From assembly GCA_021234155.1 (NCBI GenBank), contig JAJEKV010000105.1:1710494-1774493 (forward strand): a DNA stretch of 64,000 nt. Reading direction: 5' to 3'. A program made the translations under genes and the position numbers. Each line of letters begins with the position of its first letter. Position 1 is the stretch's first letter. The notes beneath the pieces were generated by a model. That model was not told the DNA's origin. It saw only the letters and a program-made list of their open reading frames with translations, and did no database searches. Positions 56,566-64,000 of the stretch are shown piece after piece. Source of the stretch: Isoetes taiwanensis (taxonomy: Eukaryota > Streptophyta > Lycopodiopsida > Isoetales > Isoetaceae).

Positions 56566-56996
56566 GAATATGAAAACAAGGAAAATACGTAGAAAATATG
56601 CAAGAAATACAGAAGAAATACGCCAAGATCGGCAAAGAATCTGATAAATGAACAAGAATCAAGAGTACAAGAAGATGCCTCCTTATATATCTAGACCAAT
56701 GATCGATCACGCCACTCCAATGGGTGAGATCATGCCAAGTGTCAAGATGCATGTAGGTTCTAAAATATTTTAGAATCTATTGGAAATAGCCCCGCATATG
56801 AAAAAAAATATGAGGGAATGTCTTTAACAAATATTGATAATGCACTTGGCAAAAGTGTGACTTGCAACCGGAAGGTTGCGAAGTTCAAATTTCGCCTTGT
56901 GCAACTATTCGCTTGCATCTGACGACCATCTTTTGTACATAATGAAAGTATAATGTTCGCACGATATGAATATCCCGTATGGTCGCCATGTGATGT
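56566..56996 (-). repeat. 5' LTR of the second gypsy element
   Basis: Direct-orientation counterpart of 51275-51769, with several indels (for example extra TTCTAAAATATTTTAGAATC sequence near 56760). The 5' terminal TGTGATG is displaced at about 56991-56996, and partly repeated sequence with GCACGATATGAATAT follows at 57012-57027, suggesting a local rearrangement at this end. Confidence 0.75.
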
Positions 56997-58932
56997 AAGT
57001 TGCATCCATCGCACGATATGAATATCCGCATGGTAAATCACGCTGCATGTAAGAAGACAAATCAAGGAGAGGCACCAACCATTCCCATTGAACGCTGCCA
57101 ACCTCGAAATGGTGCAAGGTGACAAATCAGAAGATTTCACTACTAAAAACAAATGAAATTTTAAAGGAAGACAAATCCATGCTGAATTTAGAAATCCAAA
57201 TAAGGTTGTAGAGCATCTTTAGAAATTGGGAAGAACAAGATTAGGAAAAGAAGAAGCCTAAGAAAAGATAAAAGCCGCACGGTTAGACAAACCATATGCT
57301 ATCTCAAGCATCCTAAAAACTTTGAGATTGAAGCATCCCAAAATCCTCGTGATCCGGGTTGTGCATGTAGGCAAACCCCTATTCATTGTGGGTAATGGGA
57401 ACACTTATTTTCATTGCTAGAAAGCACACTACGATTTGCAGACCCAAGCTAATCTGAATGGCCCTTAGGCCTTTTTTCTATAACACTCTTACTTTATGGT
57501 TGTCACATTTTTATAAGACACCCTTTAGAGCTCCATGTCACCCATGTCATACATAAGACACATCCTAAAGAAATCGGTTTTCCATTACCTAAATATAAGA
57601 CATATACTATTGAAATCGATGTGTCTTATAGTCTTGGTTTGCCACATGCAGATTGGAGCAAGCAATTCGAGCTAGAAAGCCGGGCCCCAAAGCTTCGATT
57701 TGCAAACCGACCGCAAAGCTTTGACTGTATCTTTGCAAGAGCTTCTAATTTGATGATTTTATTTTTTTGTAAAGTTGTTTAGAAGCACATGTTGCTTGTC
57801 TACTTGCAAGCTCTTCTTGCCCGATTTGCATCTCCGTTTCTTACAAATTGAAGAAGTGCTCGAAGTAACCCTCTTTTTTTTTTTTTTTTTTTTTGAAGAG
57901 GGTTTTTTCCTAGAAGTAATGATTGTACTTTCCATTTTTTTCCCATGACCTATTGGATACCTAGTCATCCTTTGCTTTGCATTTTTTTTAAGTGCATATT
58001 GCAAATAGAATAAGCAGGAATTTGCATAGAAAGCTTGCCATTCTTCTATTGTTTTTCTTTGTCATCGTGTGCCAATGGCACAGTTCCGCCAACCGACGAT
58101 CTATCTTCCCATATACTTATTTGTGGGACATCCTAAGATTGCGTACCTGTGAAGGCCGGGATTTGGCCATGTTTGGTCGCCAGATTTTGTATGAGGATTC
58201 CCCTAAGAAAATGCGCCATATGCTTGTACGGACTTCAAATGGGACATGTATAGAAAGATACCATGGAAAAGCCATGGTATCTTATCTAATGATGTGGCCC
58301 AATCGTAGTTCTATAATTTGAAGATAGCAGGGTTGTGGAAAAAGGGCCTTAGGGCGGATATTATAGAAAAATCCATACGTAACCAAAGCATATGCCCCAG
58401 ATCAAGACCATTTTCATTGAAAATAGGTGTTCCAGGCTCTCGAGTGGAGCAAGAAATAAAATCATGATGACGTAACACGCTACAAGACAGAAAGCCACGG
58501 TGGAAACTGGCTACAAGATAGTAAGCTTCGGCTAAACAACAAACTCTAAGGCGACTTCAGTTTTTAGATGGAGTGAAGGAGCATCTGAAAATTTTGCCGG
58601 ATCCTATGCCATGCCATCTCAATTCAGTGGATCCTGTGCCATGTCATCTCAATTCATTCCTGTAAAACGGGAATCATGAAGCCGGAATTGCCATGTGGCA
58701 CAGGACAGCCCCTAAAACAGACATGTGGCATTCAGTCTTTTCTTCTTTGGGTTTGTTGGCTCCCCACTCAAGACTTGGTGGATTAGATCTGGCCGTTGAG
58801 ATAAGATCCTGCGGATCGGATACCCATAATCTCCCGTGGATTATCAGGATAATGGATAATGGATACCAGGTTTGTTTTGATCGTGAGGACCCATGTTTTA
58901 GCAGCAGAACTAATGGGCATATATAGCTAGAG
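56997..58932. other. no recognisable gene; poly(T) at 57.87 kb
   Basis: AT-rich sequence with a T-run of about 24 bases at 57871-57894. A 109-codon plus-strand ORF at 57992-58321 starts with a hydrophobic segment (LAILLLFFFVIVCQW), but the rest matches nothing I know, and its context does not support a gene. The last 300 bases before 58933 would hold the promoter and leader of the next gene; no clear TATA box stands out. Confidence 0.45.
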
Positions 58933-60837
58933 ATGGCTGTCGCCGCTGGCCGTTCTCTCGATCTCTCACTATTTATCTCCTTGCCTGATTGCTCTTGCAA
59001 TGCCCTGCCTGGTCTTGACCAACGGAGCTTTAAATTCTCACAGCATTGGCAGCCTTCAGGGAAGACAGATATTAGAAAGCCGATCGAACATGGTCGTAGG
59101 CGGCACTGGAGGCATTGGATTGTTGCATCAAATGGTGGGTTGGCTGAAATTGAGTTTGTAGATACATCCATCAGGCCAACATGTTCAAACATTATGAGCG
59201 ACAGTTTTGTCTGTGACAGGAGAAACGTAAAGGCAAATGCAGGTCGCAGTAAGGCAAAAAAAGGCAGAGATTCTGGTGGTAGAATTGAAGGCAAGAGGAA
59301 CAAGCAAGGGCAAAGTCCAGACAGCATAGCAAAGACTATTTCTAAAGGTGAGAAACAAGCTAGCCCTAAGAAAGCTAATCTTTCTGTAGAGAAAGCTGGA
59401 ATGTTTGAAAGTGTAGGTATCAGGCAACCAGATGACTATTATAAGTATGGCCCTTATGGTCCCCATGCTTGGAAAGGAATTGTGGTGGGTAAACCTATTC
59501 CAGGTACCTTCGTTGACCAGATAGTGGTTATGTTCTCCACTGTGAAAGATGAGGAGGAACATGAAAAGATTGCAAAATATGATGCTTGTGTAAGTTATAC
59601 TGAAAGGCTCAAACATCTGGATGCTAACGTTGGTATAAAATATTTTTATGTCTTTGTTCGAGCATCCCACAGATTAGGTTGGCAGGCTCCTTGGAAGGAA
59701 TGGACACTGGTCGCACAGGTAGCTGTAGAATCTGCGGAGGACTTAGATAAGTTGAGGCTTGGGCGTAGACTTGATAAGAAAGCCATGTCAGCTGTGACAC
59801 AATGTGCAGCATGGTTTCGTCCTGATCTTATTTATGTTAAAAAACCCAAGTACCAGGTGAGGTTTGAGCCTCAGGAAGAGTTCATCTTGGGATTGCTAGA
59901 ATTGCTCGATCCAGAGAAGGAAACAAAAAAGGTTTCAAACTATATAGACTCAAAAAATGCTTTGAGATCAGAAACGTATTATGGGAGGCTTTGTGATGTG
60001 TTGGGTGTTAGTGAGAATACAAATGAGAAAGCAATTGTAGAGGCATTTGAAAATATGGATGATGAAGGTAAAAGCTCTTGTGTAGAGCACATACTCTGTA
60101 GTCATCCTATCCAGCTTTTGCATCCTATCAGACGAACGTGGAATACTAGGGAGAAGCAAACCATAAAAAGGGACAGTGCAACTCATGAAGGGGGGATAAC
60201 TGTTGTTGTACAAAATAACCGGCAAGAAAGTGAAGGTGAAAGTGAAAGCGAGAACGAAAATGATAATATGTACAGTGAAGTGGATGAGAACGATTTCATG
60301 AAGGAAGATATGATGCCTCTTTTTGAGGGAAAAAATCAATTTGATTATGAAAGCGACGTGGATAATGAACATGTCAGTAGTGCAGAACAGGACTTCAGTG
60401 GAGAAGATTATAATGGAGAACAGTGGGAAACGTATGGGGACTATTCCAATATGGCAGATGAATCTGATGGGGAAGGCTGGGGAAATGAGCCTAGTGTGCC
60501 AAATGAAACTGATGAAGATGAAGAAAAAAGAAACGGCAATAGCATTAGAAAAGCGGTTGATCAAGGATATGATAAAACAGAGAACTTTCGGGTCCAAGGT
60601 CAAACAAATCCATCTTTTCGGAAGAAGAAGAAGACACAGCGGGAAGATAACATGGAAGATGATATAGAAGAGAGCGTGTTTGACGGAGATATAATTTGCG
60701 ATAGAGGAGATGCCAAGAACACAGAAGGCCAATCTACAAGATATCTGAAATCTGCCATCAGACCATTTACTTACTTAAACATGCTGAAGGAAATTATTTT
60801 GATTCGCGCAACTTTGTTGCTTATAGATAGAACATGA
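58933..60837 (+). CDS. conserved-looking protein with acidic tail, probable organelle targeting; function unknown
   Basis: A 634-codon ORF without interruption. The first 60 residues (MAVAAGRSLDLSLFISLPDC..., Ser/Arg-containing, almost no acidic residues at first) would suit a plastid or mitochondrial transit peptide. Residues about 100-160 are Lys/Ser-rich. The compact core, about 165-400, has DDYYKYGPYGPHAWKGIVVG, FSTVKDEEEHEKIAKYDA, GIKYFYVFVRASHRLGW, PWKEWTLVAQVAVESAEDLD, QCAAWFRPDLIYVKKPKYQV and HPIQLLHPIRRTW. From about 430 it is strongly acidic (ESEGESESENEND), ending with a basic block (RKKKKTQRED) and RPFTYLNMLKEIILIRATLL. I believe the core is conserved in land plants but cannot name the family. 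A further exon (61157-61237, PWTENAIAHEWRPFYEVYNV) follows a CAG acceptor and may belong to it. Confidence 0.7.
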   Translation: MAVAAGRSLDLSLFISLPDCSCNALPGLDQRSFKFSQHWQPSGKTDIRKPIEHGRRRHWRHWIVASNGGLAEIEFVDTSIRPTCSNIMSDSFVCDRRNVKANAGRSKAKKGRDSGGRIEGKRNKQGQSPDSIAKTISKGEKQASPKKANLSVEKAGMFESVGIRQPDDYYKYGPYGPHAWKGIVVGKPIPGTFVDQIVVMFSTVKDEEEHEKIAKYDACVSYTERLKHLDANVGIKYFYVFVRASHRLGWQAPWKEWTLVAQVAVESAEDLDKLRLGRRLDKKAMSAVTQCAAWFRPDLIYVKKPKYQVRFEPQEEFILGLLELLDPEKETKKVSNYIDSKNALRSETYYGRLCDVLGVSENTNEKAIVEAFENMDDEGKSSCVEHILCSHPIQLLHPIRRTWNTREKQTIKRDSATHEGGITVVVQNNRQESEGESESENENDNMYSEVDENDFMKEDMMPLFEGKNQFDYESDVDNEHVSSAEQDFSGEDYNGEQWETYGDYSNMADESDGEGWGNEPSVPNETDEDEEKRNGNSIRKAVDQGYDKTENFRVQGQTNPSFRKKKKTQREDNMEDDIEESVFDGDIICDRGDAKNTEGQSTRYLKSAIRPFTYLNMLKEIILIRATLLLIDRT

Positions 60838-61156
60838 TGGAATGATCATTTACAGCAAGTAGTAGGCACCAAAGGAAACAACAAAATAGGTCAAAACATA
60901 AAGTTGTAAAACAGTTGTATTTGCAACCTGATGATCTGGTCAATTGAACAAATGTTTGACATCAAGTTTTGGTTCCTGGTCCAAGTGCATTCTTTTTCAT
61001 CTAGGAGTGTATGCTGCATCTGCATTTTGCTGTTTGTTTGTTGTATTTCCATTACTTTTCCATGCAGCAGTGTGGAAACTCTCTACACATATCTTTTCCT
61101 TGTTTGGTTGCTAGTTTTCATCTGAAGTCTTTGAATGCTCAATTGTTATTTTCCAG

Positions 61157-61237
61157 GTACCCTGGACGGAGAATGCCATAGCCCATGAATGGAGGCCTTT
61201 CTATGAAGTCTATAATGTCTATTGGATAAGGGATTAA
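61157..61237 (+). CDS. possible terminal exon
   Basis: After a pyrimidine tract and CAG acceptor the frame reads VPWTENAIAHEWRPFYEVYN then VYWIRD and a stop. The aromatic, protein-like phrasing and the clean acceptor suggest a real last exon, perhaps of the 58933 gene through a donor near its end. I could not fix the donor. Confidence 0.35.
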   Translation, partial: VPWTENAIAHEWRPFYEVYNVYWIRD

Positions 61238-61668
61238 ATATAGGGGTGTCTTCCATTGTCTTGGCCTTGTGAACGTCTCATGCTCTGCCTCTGTTGCTAT
61301 AGAATGTATCCAAAATAATTCTATTTACATAATAAGCGTCTCTTACGTCTCAGTTGGAAACATCACATTTGGAAGTATTACACTGGTGTTTTTGTGATGC
61401 TGCAGAGTTTATTTCAGTTAAATGACTCTGAAATATGCACTGAAGCAAGTCTTCGAAGATGAACATAAAGTTTTCAAAGGAATGTGCCCGAGATATTCAC
61501 TTCCTGAGATTCAATCTAAAATTTGTTGTATAAGTTTATTTTGGAGATTATTCCATGTTACATAAATGCTGCAGCAGCCTAACATGCATATTAGATCATC
61601 TATCGTCAACGTGGTTTTCCATATCTGCAGGCCCTTGAAATATATCACCTCATGTATGTGACAAGGCA

Positions 61669-63442
61669 TGAAACCAACGATTGTTGATCATGAAAGTTGG
61701 AAGAAATTGATGGAGCTCTGTGGTAAGAATATGCTGCGGCAAATGCAAAAAGCAGCAATAGATTGGCTCCAAAGCAGTGATGCTATTAAAACTAATTTGT
61801 AAGTGCTCTTACTCATTTTGCACAAGTTTCTCTCTACCCTATTCTATTACATTACTTCATGTAGTTAATTCAAATACATTGCAGGTTCAGAATTGGAGAT
61901 CCATGCCCACAGGGGGCTTGCTACAGCAAATTATTAAATAAGCGGAATATGATGCATTCAGAAAGAGATATTCTGAAAAGCATTTGCACCAAAAGAAGGT
62001 AATTTTTTCCCTATGAATTGTTAAAAAAAATAAAAGCTATTAGCCCAGTCCATTTTAGTTTTCAAATCCAACAGGGTTCTATAGAGACTCAATAATAAAT
62101 GAAGATAGTCTAGCTTCTAATAAAAGAAACCATGATGTGGTAATATACATTGCATAACTGCTAAATATCTTGCCTGTACGAATGCAGTAATATTTTGCTT
62201 AGTTTGCACCGATAGTAGTCTAGTGCTCTTTGCCATAAAATGCCATGGGCAACAGGGATTAAGCTTCTCTTTTAAATCAAAGGATACAATTAGGCAATTG
62301 TCTAAGTAGCAGGTACCTACAATCATTTAGCCATTCTTCTTATGCCAAAAATGACTTTAGACGTGTTGAGGTTAATCATCATAGGGCATTCTGGGATAAT
62401 GTTTAACGCAATCTGAGTCATTCGTAGATGCTTGGAATATTTTCATCCTTGTCAAAGCTGTAAGTGGTGTCAATGTTAATGAATGTTTCCCTAAAGTGCA
62501 GATAGCCAATTAGGCCAACACAGCAGCCTGCAATGCATTACTTAGATTTCCAACGAAACCTAAGAACGCATATTTTTTGCTTTGTTGGGAACTGTTGATC
62601 TTTAACAGTCTGACAGTGATTTAGACAGTTCTAGACAGTCTGGTCAGATCTACAAGTTTCTGTTAACTCTTCTTGCCAAGAAAAGGAATATAAGGGAGGC
62701 AGTGCTCTGATAAGCGTAAAACAGTTTTTTTGTGCGCATTTGGAAACATGGATTGACAACTAAATAGTTGAACTTATTTGAGGTTGCATGCATAGTTCTT
62801 TCTACTTGAATTTGACAAATTTATAAGGATGACGAGGGAGGGAGTTTGCATAGACACTTCCAAGTTGGCCGATACCTTGGCCTCAGTTATAACCTGTTAT
62901 AGCCTCGTCTGGATCTTCTGTTTGTGCCCCACACAGAACATGATAGATAATCTAGTTGCTTCAATAGACAATCTAGTTGCTTCATAGCCCAAAGCTCCAA
63001 TGAAGTAGCAGTTATTATCACATTATCTTATACTTTTTATGCTATTATTGCATTATTTTGATACCTCATATGCTGTTTTTGAATGTTGTCATTCTTTTAA
63101 CATGCTTTGGTCTCATGCTGAACGTTTTCATGGAATGATGCTTTATTATTGGTGCCCTTGGTGGCCCTAACCATCTTTAAATTCTTGTATGTGCTTAACT
63201 CTGTGCTAACTCAGGAAAGTGAGCTCATTAGGCTTGTTGAATTTGCCTCTATGGTAAAAGCTAAACAATGTGGCATTTTTGAAGATTGTGCAAGTGATAT
63301 TGTAAGTAGTTATATTAAACTAGACCCACTCAAAAGCAACAGGCTTGTTAAGTGGATGTTATACTTGGCAAGGCGCTTTGACCTATGCCATACCGATTGC
63401 ACCTGGTTTGAGGCTTGCGTGTATAATACACGTCCAGGCTAG
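61669..63442 (+). CDS. unrecognised gene, at least three exons
   Basis: Exon 1 opens with an ATG at 61669 (MKPTIVDHESWKKLMELCGK, MLRQMQKAAIDWLQSSD) and ends at a TTT|GTAAGT donor (61798). Exon 2 (61885-61998) continues in phase with FRIGDPCPQGACYSKLLNKR and SERDILKSICTKR and ends AAG|GTAATT. A third stretch (63215-63442) after CTCAG reads ESELIRLVEFASMVKAKQCG, FEDCASDIVSSYIKLDPLKS and LVKWMLYLARRFDLCHTDC to a TAG. The phase from exon 2 into the third does not match, so one more exon probably lies between 62000 and 63214. I do not recognise the family; it looks helical and Cys-containing. Confidence 0.5.
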
Positions 63443-64000
63443 ATACAGATTCATAGTCAACATTTTGCATCTGTTCTTGTTCTCGTTTGACCAGTATTTT
63501 GTTAAAATTCAGCTTAATATCTTGCCAGAACTCTAGCGGGGTGCACAAGAAAGATAAGAATGCGTATTTAATGGGTTTGATAATCTACAATATTTCTTGA
63601 TCTCGTAGGTTGATATTGTGATGCATTTGTGGCCAACTTCTTTTCAAAGGCAAGCATTATATATGTGCAAAACCTTTATCTATTTCTACACATCCTTATT
63701 GCTCTATCCTTATTGCTCTATCCTTATTGTTTGTTTTCGATCATTGGATCGAAGCATTATTCTATGAATGTGCCAAATCAAGGGTTGTGGAATTTCCACA
63801 TCAGACCCACGTATAAGTGTATAAGTTCGCGCACCCCATACGCCTAAATACGTACATACTTACATCATATAGTTGAATCCATACACACAAAAAATGCATA
63901 AGCTACCATTGTCCATTTACAGAACACAGATAAGAAGAACACAGATAACAGAGTCAAGAACAGAACACAGATAAGAAGAAACGAGAGCAAATGCGAGTTG
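63443..64000. other. no gene seen; short direct repeat at the end
   Basis: AT-rich sequence. Near the right edge the phrase AGAACACAGATAAGAAGAA occurs twice (about 63920 and 63961), with a partial copy between. No coding sequence is visible. Confidence 0.5.

Larger units (their letters stand above)
51275..56996 (-). mobile_element. Ty3/gypsy chromovirus, degenerate, both LTRs present
   Basis: On the minus strand the order is 5' LTR (56996-56566), gag zinc knuckle, reverse transcriptase, RNase H, integrase, chromodomain, polypurine tract, 3' LTR (51769-51275). All coding parts are broken by frame changes and stops, and the region between gag and reverse transcriptase (54.6-55.5 kb) is not recognisable. 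The total length of about 5.7 kb is typical of a chromovirus. The LTRs differ noticeably, so the insertion is old. Confidence 0.88.

Noticed and set aside
57992-58321. 109-codon plus-strand ORF with a hydrophobic start
   Set aside because: The rest of the translation has no protein-like conservation I can recognise, and no splice or promoter context supports it.
58674-60732. Minus-strand ORFs of 217, 161 and 254 codons opposite the 634-codon gene
   Set aside because: They lie wholly antisense to a much better ORF, and their Ile/Phe-rich composition is what the complement of acidic, Lys-rich codons gives.
1-64000. tRNA, rRNA, telomere repeats and organelle DNA insertions
   Set aside because: I looked for tRNA-like T-loop sequences, rRNA segments, TTTAGGG arrays and plastid or mitochondrial genes and saw none convincing. 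A dedicated covariance-model scan would be needed to exclude a diverged tRNA.

Overview
The window is nuclear DNA from a land plant with a large, transposon-rich genome. The evidence is host-type coding sequence: an inositol phosphorylceramide glucuronosyltransferase with ten exons, a plant-style NYN ribonuclease, beta-tubulin, ER-type Ca2+-ATPase, PPR and WAV3-type vWA fragments. These use GT-AG introns and sit among Ty3/gypsy, LINE, pogo/Tigger and En/Spm-related sequence. I cannot name the species. A fern- or lycophyte-like repeat-rich genome would fit, but that is a guess.

Layout. 1-4936: 3' half of a decayed Ty3/gypsy chromovirus and its 3' LTR (plus strand). 4937-5878: a short-period GAATCT tandem array. 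5879-8020: no firm gene. 8024-16678: a pyrimidine-rich block that looks like one long minus-strand LINE-like unit. From its 5' end it holds a Cys-rich ORF, a repeat-filled spacer, a broken ORF1, an endonuclease/reverse transcriptase ORF2 split by one stop codon, and a pentameric tail. 17693-18750: spliced En/Spm-type transposase-derived gene (minus). 20760-21625: vWA pseudogene. 22538-23240: small inverted repeat and a PPR scrap. 24124-25630: NYN-domain gene (plus). 26217-27456: unrecognised minus-strand exons. 27646-33306: a pogo/Tigger transposase region bracketed by inverted copies of a hairpin repeat. 33552-37740: gene scraps (beta-tubulin, PPR, CHCH, Ca2+-ATPase). 40690-45193: the glucuronosyltransferase gene (minus), the best host gene in the window. 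49881-50929: a foldback-like long inverted repeat. 51275-56996: a second decayed Ty3/gypsy chromovirus with both LTRs (minus). 58933-60837: a large uninterrupted ORF for a conserved-looking protein with an acidic tail, followed by exons of an unrecognised gene to 63442.

The genes do not form a pathway. The window is a TE-dominated interval with two or three plausible working host genes (glucuronosyltransferase, NYN protein, the 634-residue protein) and many partial gene copies. The most unusual element is the LINE-like block at 8.0-16.7 kb. Its parts (Cys-rich 5' ORF, hairpin and RY repeats, dual-frame ORF1/ORF2 overlap, non-poly(A) tail) do not match a standard plant L1, but whether they form one element is inference.
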